Shown in pieces: positions 39,531 through 52,800 of a stretch of 64,000 bases of DNA. The stretch's first letter is position 1. Each line of letters starts with the position of its first letter. The notes beneath the pieces are model-generated. The model saw only the letters and a list, made by a program, of their open reading frames with translations, had not been told where the DNA came from and did no database searches. The translations under genes were made by a program, and so were the position numbers. Source of the DNA: Lagopus muta (taxonomy: Eukaryota > Chordata > Aves > Galliformes > Phasianidae); assembly GCF_023343835.1 (NCBI RefSeq), contig NC_064437.1, positions 11,311,001-11,375,000 of the forward strand, read 5' to 3'.

Positions 39531-42042
39531 AGAAAAAGCTCTATGGTCCCCTGCACAAGTGAAAATACTGAAACAGAGAGTGACTTGTGATCTCTACACA
39601 AGGAAACTCTCCCAGGGGCTTGTCACTCTGCCTCTCGCTCTGTGCAGGAGGGAGATGTCGGCATCACAGCATTTCTCATGAGTGGAGCAATCCATTTTGT
39701 TGATCTACCACCTGGCCCAAAGGTGGGGAGAATGCCAGATTCCCTGTTTGCCTGGTGCTAACCAGCTGGCCCTGGGCATGCTTAGAAGCCTGCAAAGCCA
39801 AACTAAAGGCAGGAGGCAGCACAGGAGCTGGCTCTGAGCTGGATGGGATCTGGCAGCCTTACCTGGCCCTGGGAGCTCTGTAATTCATGCAGTTACAGCT
39901 GGGGATCTGAGCACTTGGCAAAAGGGGCAACCTGCCTGCCAGATTTATTTTGGTCTGTCAGGCAAGGTCACCAATTAATTTCTCTGGAGCATTTCAGTTT
40001 GGTTGTATCAAGATTTTTTTAGTGTGAAGCAGTTGCATTGTAAAGAATTATGCCCAGCTTCACAAATGAAAGTAGAAAATCTGGATGCAGTATAGGTGCT
40101 TATACTCAAGGTTGAAATCCCAAATAGTTCCTCCTGTACCTATTAATAGCAAAGTCTGTAACTGCCTGATTTTCTCAACTTCTAACACCGTAGAGATCAT
40201 CCTTGCATCTGCTCAGAAGTGCTGTAATAGCTACAGGCCTTAGCCCTGTCTCATATACAAGACAGATGAGGACACTCAAGGTTCTTCTCTCTGCACCTTT
40301 AATTTAGTGATACCCACAAAAAAATGCGGGATCTGTGATTACAGTTAGTGATGAAACAGTTCCCACCTATTTGCTTACAATGATTAATGGATTGAACGTT
40401 CACCTGAGATGTGAAACCCAAATTGTATCTGTTTTCAGACACAAAGTTGCAACATGTAATACAGCAAGTTGTAAGAAACCATTGGTGCACTATGGAGCAT
40501 GTTGTGGAGACATCCAAATCAGGATCAAATGGAAATGGTCCAGCCATATTACAGAGTTTAATGGTTATCAGTATATCTGCAGTGAGTCTGAGGTTATGTA
40601 TAGAGATAAATGTCATGGCAAGGTAAGCATTTCACTGCTGGTTCCTGTCCCAGCCTGAGTCTACATCAGTCTTCCCACAGATCTGTATATCAATCCCAAA
40701 TTCTCATGGTCATGAACAAATTTTGATTATTAATAGTTTGCTTTTGAACATATAAGCAGGAATCCAGGAATAAATGTTAGATTATTTTGCTTAAATTTGG
40801 CTGCATTTCTTTTGATATAATTATCTTTTTATCAGCTGGTGAGAAAACAAAACATCTCTTGCTATAGTAAATTTTCTAGCACATGAGAGACAAATATGAC
40901 CACTGTTAAACAAGGCACTTTAATATTTTTATGTAACCCAACATTCTTTATAGATATTATTTACACTTGCAAAGATAAAGATAGTATGTAGAGAAAATAA
41001 TCTGAAAAAAAATAGAGGTTAGTTAGTTTGGCGTATGTTAGTAACAAACAGACAAAATTTGGTGACTACTTACCATAGTTTGAAATTAATTTTATTACCC
41101 AGAAGATTTTAGGAGTCATGAAGGTGCCTTGAAACCACAGAACTGAGAGAGACCGACCCATTTTCCTGATGAGATAAAGCACAGATATAGCAAAAGCCAG
41201 TGGGTTGTTATTTCAGTACCCCAGTTTAGCACCGTATTTGTTATAGTAACCCTAGCAGAATTCATGCAGGAATTAGGGGTGACTCTTCAAGGATTATCCT
41301 ATCCTCAAAGCGCACAATTTACGTAAAGACAAAATGCATCAAAGGCAATAGAGAACGTGATTATCTAATAGCAAGACAAAAGCTGACTTATGCACAATAT
41401 CATGAGTCTCTGCTAGCTGCTACTGCCAAAGTTTTGGTTTAATTTAGCCTTGATTAGGTAGACAGCAATCGGAGTATTTAAGATAATCTATAGAGTCCTT
41501 GGATATTCAAACTCCTTATGTGCCCTGGACTCCATTTGTGCCAAAAATAATCTACCTTTAATATGATCAGTGTAAAAAATATCCTGGGCCCTGAGGCAGT
41601 TTGTAATCACAGGTGGGTGGAAGCTACATAATGAAAGAACAGTGAGAAGGAAGTTTGTAGATCTCCAGAAGCTCCAGAAGGCTAACGTTTTCACAGAGGT
41701 TTCAGTATGAATTCTGAGACTGCCTGAGTAACTTCCAGCTGTGGTGCTGAGCTGCTTTCTCCTCTGGAGGCTTGTTTCTATAGGTTGGGTAAAAGTTTGC
41801 TGGGATGCCCACATTTGTCCTGCTTACAGAATCTGAATGGGCCACTGGGCAATAAGTGGGGAAAGAAAGGGATGGCAGGAAGAAACACGCTACAGATGAT
41901 GAAGGGAATGCTGTGATTGTATCCATCTGTACGTGTATATGATTGCTACTTTTCAAAATCCATCTGAAAGTAAATTTAATTGTGTTAGGACATGATTGTT
42001 CAATGTGAATTGCAGCTAACTGAACTGCAAGAGAAAAAAAGA

Positions 42043-42069
42043 TTTATTTATTTATTTATTTATTTATTT
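42043..42069. repeat. (TTTA)n microsatellite
   Basis: About 6.75 uninterrupted units. Confidence 0.95.
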
Positions 42070-42471
42070 GATGTATTAGCACCTTTTCAGGTACCATAAT
42101 AACAACCTTTCAGACTCCTTTAGGAAGGACCAGAAGTACTTTTGGAACATCTTTGGATTTTCTTAGCAAACTGGTCTCTCAGCCCTGCAGTATAATTACT
42201 GCCTATCCAGCAATGTTGGAAGTGAGAATGTCTTTTGCAGTGTCTTTTTCCTCCAGTGACAATGTGAAATGGTACTCAGGTACAGAATTGTAATGTATTT
42301 ACAGGAAAAAAAAACCCCATACATAGTAATCAAGTATGGAAGATAGAGGGGGAAAAAAAAAAAAACAAAACCACTTCAAACCTTGATTAGAATTTATATT
42401 AAAGTGCCTGGAACGTATCAGACCTATAAATAAACCCTGGAGATTCAAACCGTTGTTGGTAAATAAAAAAG

Positions 42472-42483
42472 CCAGTAGATGGC
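42472..42483 (+). promoter_or_regulatory. CTCF-like motif
   Basis: CCAGTAGATGGC fits the CTCF core CCASYAGRKGGC at every position. Occupancy is unknown. Confidence 0.45.
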
Positions 42484-42756
42484 ATAGGAGACCTTGTATT
42501 CAGCATTCAGCTCAGACGGCTGCTAATAGCTCCTCTCATCTGCAACCGCCTGTGTTGTCTCTGGGTTTAGCCCTAGCTACTGAATTTGCTAGATTCCCGA
42601 GGTTTCTTATTCATGAGCTACACTTAGATCCGCACAGTACATTTATTTTTAGGGACAACTAAAGTTCATTTAATAACTTATTTGAACATGCTGAGTAAAA
42701 GCCTGGCTCTGGTGAGTTTAACCGCAGACTTCATTCAGTAGGGTTAGAATTGTGTG

Positions 42757-42787
<31 letters not shown>

Positions 42788-45700
42788 GATGCTCGTACTG
42801 GGGAGCAGGCATTTCGTTTCCAGGAGGGGTCTGATATTAGTGGCTTTGTCCTTTCCTCTCACACTGCAGCTCCTTTCTCTGGAGCACAACAGCCATGCTT
42901 TGCTGTGAGTCGCTGTGTCATTCAAAATTAGTAAATCAAAAGAGCCCGGTCTGATGGACAAAAGGTTGGTTGCCTTTGTCTAGGCTCCAGCAGCCTTTTG
43001 CCTCTTCCACTGTAACAGCAGGATCCAGTTCTATGTTTTTATGATTAATCTGCTAACATTTAACCAAAACTGACCATGAACAAATGAAGTGCATTGTTTT
43101 GATTTTTTTTTTTTTCCAAATGTATCATTATTACACTATTGTATGAATCTGAAAATGAAAATCTTCAGTCTAGCAATAAAATATACTTGTGGTTATGAGA
43201 TCTCGTGGAAAAATTATTTTTCATCTCTAGAATCGCCAAAGAACTTGCAAAAGGTATTCAGGACTGTAAATTCATAAGCATTTCTGACTACATCAAGTTG
43301 GTAAGTAGTGATATCATTCTGTTGCAGTAAATAAGGCACAGAAGTCTCCAACTCTTTGCAAAACCAGATTACAGAGCCACAAAGGCAGGATTAGGACTTG
43401 AGTGTGGCCCATGTTTAAACCTGCATCATTTTTTTGACTTTTTTTTTTTTTTTTTTTTTTTAAATAGTGGAGTGCTATAGTTGTGTGGTCATTTTCCTTG
43501 ATTTCTACAGCAAAGTCCAAAGTTCATTAATTCATGTCGTTGAGAAGTACTAGAAATGAAAAGTTGAGTGTATAAGAGATCAGACTGTGAAATATGCATT
43601 TTAATACTTGGTAGGCAATGTAACTGTGGTTTGCCTTATAAGACAGGACAGGCGTAACTTCCAAATGAGGTTTAAATCTGGAGTCCAGATATCCTCCCAG
43701 ATGGATTGGAAATATCTATGTGGTGCATTAGACACTCCAGAAGGGCTTTTTTGCACTCATACTGTTATTGCTCTTAATTCTATTGGCAAAATCAGCCAGT
43801 TCTCAGTGCCCAGTGCCAACCTCAGGCTTTGCTAACTTTTGTTATGTTTGGATTTTACAGCTGGAATAATCAGTGGAGTCAGACACAGGTACCCCTCTGC
43901 CTCAGCAAGAGGATACCAACAAATTGGAATGGAACAGAGAAGAAAGCAACTCCTTGGTGATGGAAGCAAGAAGAGCTGTGTCTAATGCATGGCTTGAACA
44001 CTAGGCAAAGGTGTGTGCCTGGGCTTTCTTGGGCTGAGCCTACTCCCAGGCCCTGGCTGTGTTAGGAAGGAGATGGATTGTGAATTCACTGCTCGTGTTC
44101 TGCTGTAAAAGGACATGTTTGTCTTTTCTTCCTTGTGTCTGGGACAGTGTATGAACTAAGCATTTCTTTAGGATTGCTGTGTTTAAGCCATCACAACATC
44201 CTGCTGGAGGGAGCTTTGCTTCCTTTGAAAAGCAAGGTCGGTGTGAACAGAGTAGCTTCTGCTAGGTGAGAGGGATGTGTGGGGGGTGTACCATGAGCAG
44301 GTCACCTTTTTCTGCCATTAGCAGAAGTGAATTTGCTCTTCTAGGGGCTGGGTTTCTGGAGTGGCCTTTGTGTTGGAGCAGGACCTAAAGTGGTGCTTCA
44401 CCAGGGGCAGGCATGACATGGCACACTGCAGCTTTTAACACTGTACAGGATGTGTTGTTGTTATGTATCATCACTGTGCAGAGAAGCTAATGTAAAACCA
44501 CTGATCAGTTTCTCTGAAGTTTTTTTCCAATGATTTTAACAATTTGTAAATAATTTCTGAGAGAAGACATTTGACTTTATGAGCTGTTTGTATTTGTTGT
44601 ACTGTACATTCCAGTTTGATCATTGTTAATTAGTGTCATGCCTCTGTGTTTTACAGTGAGAGAATTACTTCTCTTACTAATGGCTCTTTGGTGCTACTAA
44701 ATTCCTATTCTACTCATTGAGCATGAAAGTTCCTTTTTCTTCCCTCACTGCATTTCTTCACTACCTTTGACTTTTCTGGAGCGGTTGACTGGCAAAAGTT
44801 TCTTTTATAAACAAGCAGATTAAAGGGAGAGGTACTGGATTAAAGATGACAGACCGCAGTCTGATCCTATGAAAGTCAGTGGTAAATCTCCCATAAGCCA
44901 CAGTGAAAACAATGCCAGGAAGAAAAGGGCTCTCTAGGTGCAATATTAGTGTGATTTTAAAGAAAAGTGGAATGCATCATCTCCCCTCTTGTTTGCAGCT
45001 GACTTTTCTGGAGTGTAGCATTTCTAGTGAGTTAGCAAAACACAGCTTTTGTAATAAAGCATTCATAAATTCCCTGTACAAATGAAAACACAGTGTATTG
45101 GCCTGAGTTTAAACATCCTTGAGCAAAAATAAATAAATAAATAAAAGCTGTTTAGTTGAGTACTGGCTATCTGACTGAAGGGTCAGTACATATGAAGGTT
45201 CTAAAATATAACATATAGATTAAGTAAAGTCTGCATGACTTATGCATGAAACCTTCTGTGCATACTGTAGCCCTGCTCTGCTCTCTATTCTCCAGAGGTG
45301 AGAGCTGCTGAGGTGAACAGATGATTGCCATATGACATTTACCCTGTGTCAGAGCTCAGCCCATGAGGCTCTGGGCTTGGACAAACACTTAATAGCTTAT
45401 TTTCTTCATTAAGTAGTTAAGTAGATGCGGTGCATTGAAGAAAGAGCAGGTCTTATCTAATTCCAAGTTAGTTTCAAGCTAGTGAAAGAAAATAAGAGTA
45501 CCTTATGTTACTTGTTTTTCTGATTTTGAACAAAAAGCATTGAGAAATGTTATTCTGTAATTGTTCAGCTATTTAGTCTTCAGTTCTCCTCTTTCTGATA
45601 GCTCAGTTTATACTTACAAAGAGAAGTATTTTCTTTAATGACAGTTTCCTGGCAGCGTCTGGGTTCAGCACTGCCTTGCCCGTACTAAGGCACTTGGCTG

Positions 45701-46529
45701 GTGGTTGCTGTTGCCTGCTATGGAGCACATCTCACAGCTCACTGCATGGCTGATTCCTCTACAGGGGAAGGAATATTGTGCCATCACATAAGGTGTGGAG
45801 ATGCCACCTAATCCTGCTCCCCTGGGGTGGGAGGGAATTGCCTTTCTGTGTAGGCCTACTGAAAGCTAGCAGATTGATAGTCTACTGGTTAAACACACAG
45901 TATGACTTACCTCCTTTATTTTAGTTTTATGATGCAATTGATCTTACAAATTTCTATTTTTTTTTTTTTTGAGTATTTGGATATATTTTTGTTCTCTGAA
46001 GTTTTTGAAGGCATCATTTTCATAGGCATACAATAGAAATGGTAAACCAAAAAATATGTATATAAAAATCCTATTCATACTTTGAGCTTACGAAGTAACA
46101 GCACATCCATTGAAATTTAAATCAAAATGAAGACTGTGTCACACACTATAGCTCTCTGGAAAGCTACAGTGGGAGTCTAGCAGTCCAATTCATTCCTTTG
46201 TAGAATGTACTAAGGCTAATGGTCTTGCTGGGAGTAAAATGTATTTTTTGCAGAATGGTTCCAAGAACAGACTTTTCTCAGAAAAACATAAAAGAAAACA
46301 AATGCTTACTGTGTCTTTAGTATGCTAAATATGAAATTCTTTACACAATGGAATGTTAGCAGTAGCTGTAATCATGTTTTCCTTTCATCACCTAGTGAAC
46401 GTAATTTTAAGAGAGGACTGCTATAATTATATTTCAGATAAAAAGAAGCAGAATTTCTGGATAGTATTATGGTTGGTTTGATTGTTTTGTTGATAGGGAA
46501 AAATAAAGAGGGAGACCACATGAATACTT

Positions 46530-46723
46530 ATTTAATGAACAACATATTTATTAAGCTGTGCAGACTGTACATAATGCATTTGACTTTGGATGCAATAGAG
46601 AAATCTTACTTTCTTCAAGCACATTTCTTAGTATTTTATTACAGCTATCACATTCCTTCTTATCTGTCCCGTTACTCAATTATTTCTGTAGTATGTCTAT
46701 AGCACAACACTAAAGAATTTAGC
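46530..46723 (-). terminator. VTG1: VTG1 3' UTR with two AATAAA polyadenylation signals
   Basis: Downstream of the TAA, the minus strand carries AATAAA at 46,635-46,640 (about 85 nt past the stop) and again at 46,547-46,552 (about 170 nt past it). A T/G-rich stretch (ATGTGGTCTCC) lies about 25 nt beyond the second. Either could be used; the end is placed near 46,530 on the assumption that the distal one is the main site. Confidence 0.6.
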
Positions 46724-46842
46724 TTAACTACAGTCACCAGTGCAGGTACAATCAATGTCAGAATCCACAGACTCCACAACATCCTCAGATGCAGATTTCT
46801 TATCGCTGCTTCTCTGCCATTCCAACAGGCTTACAGCAGTAT
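46724..46842 (-). CDS. VTG1: VTG1 last coding exon with stop codon (probably exon 35)
   Basis: 119 bp, two bases, 38 codons, TAA at 46,724-46,726. It reads TAVSLLEWQRSSDKKSASED and ends CTCTGDCS. The CTC...C ending corresponds to CSCENEEC in VTG2. Acceptor CTCTCTTCTGACAG. The tail is acidic and serine-rich before the final three cysteines. Confidence 0.94.
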
Positions 46843-49800
46843 CTGTCAGAAGAGAGAAGCTATTGTTAATGAACATCAAGCAAATTAATACATTTCAAGG
46901 AACTCCTGTTTTGATGGCTGCCAACTCCGTCATCAAGTAAAGAAAGAAATCCTGCCCCCACAGCTGACATCTCACTGACTCATTGACTTGGAGCAGGATT
47001 TTCATCCATGATACAATTACTATAATAATTCCCTAAAACCCAAATGAATAATATTTCATGAAGCACAATGACAACAGGCAGGAGCCAGTGAAAGTGCTGG
47101 AGGTAGCCACTTTCAAAGTAAGACCAAGTAAGCAATCTCTTTTAATGTTATTGCTGCATATCACTGCATATTTCAGCTGACTATTTGTCGAAGTTCATCC
47201 TGAAGGATAAGCCCTTTGGAGAATTTTCAGAGGTTCATAAACTTCTAATTAAAGTTTCCCATATATTGTGAAATCTGACAGAGCATTGTCAGTTGCAGTA
47301 TTAACCTTACCACACTGCTTTATCAACAGCTTGAATAAGCCATATCCCTTAATGCTGAAATAATCTAAATGGAATAATAATACTCATCCCCCCAATAAAT
47401 ATTCTTAGATAGTTGAAGGTTTATCGTTGCATCTAGAAGAATATTAGGACATCCATTTAGATTAAGTTTGCATAATGAGAATGGGTAAGGCTTTCATAGT
47501 TTTACTTCCAATTTTTTTTTTTTTTATCCCTCAGACAAAACATTTAAAACATGCCATCTTTCATCACAGGAAAATCTGGAGACTGCTGTGTTTGGGCTAT
47601 ATTGGTCACTTATCTGCTGAAATGCTGGCACTCTCCTTGGCTGAATTACTGTCCAACCTCAAGCACAGTTATTTTTTCATAATTATCTTGGTGCCAAATA
47701 TTTTCCAGAAAGGTTCTTGAGATGCTTTTTTAAAAGAACATCATATTTTCAATCTGTGAAATGAGATCTGCTATAGAAGTCTGAAATCTGCTATAGAAGT
47801 CTGAGTTCTATTTTTTATAAGTGTTAATTCTTGTTATTCATGAAGGTAAGCAGTGGGTCTATCCATGTTGATATCCACACAGGAAATAGTCCCCTGGGCA
47901 AACTGGATTGCAGCTGAAAGCCATCATCCACCTGGATAGGATTGGTGGCATGTTTGGCATGTAAACTGGCTTATGGACTTAAGCTAGGTGTAAAGCCTGA
48001 TGCAGTCAAGATACTAAGACTATAAGTTCATGGATATGAGGATAACAGGGGCTAGTCTATAGCCTTGAACTTCATTTTGTCCTCTCCTTACTGGTGGCAG
48101 TGAAGGGGTCCTTGTCATTTGAGACAGTAGATTATCAAGTCTGAGTTCTCATACAAAGAGCTGAGGAAAGGTTTTTTGTTCTGTGCATGCAATGTTCACT
48201 GCTTGGGAATGTTCACTGCTTGGGAAAGATGCAGATTTCATTTATGCTGCTCCAAATCATTGAACAAAAAATGAAAAAGACAAGCTTTCAAATGTTGGCC
48301 TTGTATTCCTACTGATCTCTTCCTTGAGGAAAAACAATTGTCTTGGTTTAAAAAACAAAACCAAACAAAAGAAACCTCACATGGCAGCTATTCTCCTTCC
48401 TCTTCTCTTTTCTTCTCCTCTTCCAGATAGATAAAATAAGGTCCTTGATTAGGAGTGCTGTTAGCAGACTTCCCAGACTCTGGTTCAGTAAATGAACCGG
48501 AAAAGTCTGCAGGTGCTGTAAAAGTAGCACTGGTTGTGACAAATAACATACTTTTTTTTTTTTTTTTCCTGATTTTCCTTTTTTTTTTTTTTAACAGGTT
48601 TTTGTGAGGGAATGAGACAGCTTTATTACAGCCTAATATTCTGAGGCAGTAAGGGGCCTGGGGTGATGACATTTCAGAGATATAGACTTGGATGCACAAA
48701 AAAATCTGTGAAGCATGGATGTGACAAGGTTTGGAAAGAGTGTCTTTTTTTTTTGTTGCTGTCATTGAAAGAGCGTCCTTTTCATAAAAGGATGCATCTA
48801 TTCACTTCTCAGGGAGTTGTCAGAAAACTATTAGCACTTTTTCTGAGGTATCTGTTAAATAGACTTGTAGAATGTTGACTGTTACAGAAAGATACTCATT
48901 TTGGGGGTTGATTCAGCAGATATTACTCACATGAGCAAAAAGTGCAAAGTTCTGGATAGGTGTTTTAAATCAGAAATATAATAGTGTTTCTCAATATAGA
49001 AATTCACTGGTTTCAGTGAAACTACACTGCATTATCCCAGCTGTGATTTTGGCTAATAATGGTTAGCATAGAGAACAGATCAATGTAGCAGATATTCTCA
49101 AGTAGTGGTTTCTTTCTATGGTATCTGTGTACTGAGTGTCCATTAAAAAGATTTAGGAAGGAATGTACCAGAAATATCTACAGATTCAAACCTGGATTCT
49201 CGTCTCAAACTCGTATGACTGTAACATATTGCTGCGTTTTGCAATCATGCATTACATTCATGGTGAATTTGTATAAGTGAAAGGAGAAAAAGACTCAGTA
49301 TTTTTAAAAATCTTGAGTACAAGTTTGTGTGTATAAAATACCTTTGAAAAACAAACCGATTTTTGGAGCAATCTAGAGAACATTTCAGCAATGTGTTTTT
49401 TGCTGATGTATTGCATAGTGGCGTAGCATGGCAGGCTAATCACAGCAGTCATGTCACACTACTTGACTGACTTTCAATTGCCTTGCTTGCCCTGGCCTAT
49501 ACAAAATTGCAGGCTGTAATGTGCATAAAAGGACTTACTGTTGCTTATCATGACTTTATGGAGATCCTGAAAACGTGAAAAAATTTTATTGATCTCTTCT
49601 GCCTTTTACCTTTTACCACCTCAGATGTTTTTCTCAGATGACGCTACCTGCCATCATCTAAACTAGCTTTTAGCAAGCCAGTGCTGTCAGTGTTTATAAC
49701 AAATACTAATGGGATTAAAACAGCAGCTCAGGAGCTGGAGCCATGCAGTTCTGTGTGTGGCTGTGCTGTGTTTTGTTCTTTCGAGTGCTCTGACAGAGAT

Positions 49801-52800
49801 CCTACAGTACGTGACACAGAAAGAAAAATATCTTACCTTTTGGGAAACAGTGGAAGCCAACCTTAACAGAAGTTTTTTCGATTGGAGTACAGTCTTTCAT
49901 ACATTTCAGTACTGGGTCAACAGAATAGCATGTAGATTCCTCTCCATCAATAGTAGGATTTCGATTCAGCTTCACATAACTGCGCTGCAGTTTGCACCCT
50001 AAGAGGAAAAGGAAAGGTAGTTAAAATTGTAGAAATAAATCCCAATCGATCCTTGCAATAATAAAGGTCCATATTTTCTCTTCAGCTTTTATTAAAACAC
50101 AGGTCCCTGACAAACCATTTTCACAGTAGCAAGGTTATCGAGATAGGATGATAATAAGTTGGGGGACTGAAGAAAGATTCTGTAAGGGGAGCTATATTTA
50201 AAATCTAATTGCACAATATAACCCAAATGGAACTGTGTATACCCATTTTTTTAAAACTATATAATACACAGAAAATAACCTCTCATATCTGGAAGCTATT
50301 AAGAATAGATACTGCAGGCACAATGGCTACTTCATTGCATTAGGAAAAATGTCAACTGTAGTGAATGGATAGAAAAAAAAAAAGGCAGCATTTATATAAT
50401 AACATCAAGGATAATTTTTGTATTGGATGTTTTTTATAATGCTGTAATTATCTCACTAGAAAGGTATAATGTAACTTAACAGGATCCCAGCTATGACTCT
50501 GCTTCCTGACATACAGATAAGTACAAGTCTGCTGCCACTGAAGTCAAGGAGAAAGCAGCCATTAACTTCAATAAAGTTGTCTCAGGTCCAAGGTAAATGG
50601 AGATGTACAAAACAAAACTGTATTGATGTTACGGGAGACCATCATTATTCTTCCAGCTCCATGTGAGAGGAAACTTTTACCTTAGTTGTATTTCTAAATA
50701 TTTCCCTGAAATTGCACCCTCAGATGATGAAGAACAAAAACAAATTTTGTTCACTCTCAAAAATTTGCATATACTTCAGATTTGACCTACTACATTCATA
50801 GCATGCAGTGTTTCATTAAATTAAGCCTACGGACAGCAGCTACAACTGCTTTGTCTCAGCAGTAAAAATCAAACTGACTTCAGTTAGGTCAGTTTAGATC
50901 TGAGTTTGCCTCTCGAAGAAATAAGCTATTCAGTGTAAGAAATTATGTTAGAATCAATTATTTAACATTGAACTGCATGTGAGACAAAGACTTGCAGTAT
51001 TGCATAATCTCTGTGTTCACAGGCAGTATTTTAAAAAGTCAGTGGCTAATGAAGTTAAAATGTATATATACTACTATTTTCATTCTAAGTAAAATACTGC
51101 TTTTAAAAGAAAAAAAGTCTTTCCAGCTATTGGCAGAGGAAATCTGAAATTGTGTTCTCTCCAAGCATAAATTGTTTTCAAATCTACTCACCACCAGAGC
51201 AGGTTTCTTCTAGCAATACCCATGAATGAACAAAAGCGGAACAGCTGTGTGCCTGCTTATGATTTGGCATTAGGAGTTCATTGTGCTTTTCTCTGTCATT
51301 ATTTCCACAGATTCCACAGGTCTTTCCTCTCATCCATGAAGTAACGGTAACCTGTAAAACAGTGCATCCTTTTAGTGAATATTGAAGTGATGATCTGTTA
51401 TACTGACAAGGCACTAAACAGATGGAAAGCACTAACTTTGAAAGAAAGCACCATACCTTAAGGATCTCACCATCAAAATTCACATTCTTCAGTCCATGTG
51501 TTGGTGCTTCCACAATAACTCTTGTTCCATTTTTATAAATTTTAATATTGTCTGTAAAAAGGTAGTTAATCATAATTTTAAAGTAATAGAGAAAATAAGT
51601 AGCATTCAGTACATCATTTTCCTTCACAATTACCACTGTTCTGCTGTATCAGAAGGTTTGGAATTGTTGATGTTTTGTTTTGTGGAGACATCGAAAAGAG
51701 AAGAAACATTCCATTCATTTGTAAAAACATTCTACAGTGGTTTCCTGTAGTTGGAACCTACTTTTGTACCCAGTCTATTAAATCTTCAAATGAAAATGAC
51801 ATTTCTTAACAGTGTGATGTTTCTGTGAAGCTTATAAAAAAAACAGTCTTGAAGATACTTGGTTTCTGAATCAGTCCTAGAAATGTGGGTATGAAAGCTC
51901 ACCTTTTTCATACTCAGAAACTCCACTGCCTGATAGTACTGATTCCTTATTGCATGTCACAAGCAGAGACGAATCTGCTGCAGGACAGATTGTGATGTTC
52001 CTATAGGAAAAAAAGGAAAAAAAAAGAAGAAACCAGTAGTTAATTTAGAACGTAAGGTAGAGATATTTGTGGCCAAAGCTAGCAGAGAGCTATTTTGAAC
52101 ATTTGGGTTGTGAATGAGTGACTGAGCTGCTCTCAGTTCAAAATGCAGAATGTACTGGAACTTTGGATGCTGCGATTCAACCTCTGAAGAAAAGACAGTG
52201 TGAGAACTTATGGAGCAGGTTATAAGATCGTGACTGCAACACTGAATATGAGGAAAATGAAAATAAAGTCTGTCAGATGAGAAGTCGGTAAATCCTCTAA
52301 TATATGACGGTAAACTAATTGCACCCAATCTAGACATCTCCCTTCCCAGACTAACTCCCTGAGGTTTTGTATCTAATTATTGAGCCTTCAGAATAAACCA
52401 CACTTACGCTGAACTTGTATTTATGTGAACCTCTCTTGACAGAGACTGGTCATCAACTTTTCTTGTGGTAATGATGAATTTTGGATATTCAGTACAGTCT
52501 TGGGCCACTATCACATTGCAGCTTTTATTGAAAGAACACGTAAAGCTCATGTGATCAAATGTTTTGAAATCTCCCTCGCTGACTTCACATGTGGCTGCAA
52601 AACAAAACCAGAAAAGAAATGGCAGATGTGATAATGGCATGGTGTGTTGCTGCAAAGTACTGAAGACAACTTCTGTGTGATTGGACTACACAGCAAATAG
52701 AAAAAGAACTTCAACATCTCCTTGGCAAAATCTTTTGATGCTGCCAGTCTCTAAGAACAGATGTCACTACAGAATTGCTAACAGACATATTGCTAACAGA

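Larger units (their letters stand above)
39531..46529. other. Non-coding DNA downstream (3') of VTG1
   Basis: A GC-richer patch lies at about 39,590-39,910, a cysteine-rich open frame with a donor site at 40,335-40,622, (TTTA)n at 42,043-42,069, a CTCF-like motif at 42,472-42,483, poly-T at 42,760-42,787 and 43,440-43,460, and (AAAT)n at 45,127-45,145. No gene recognised. Confidence 0.55.
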
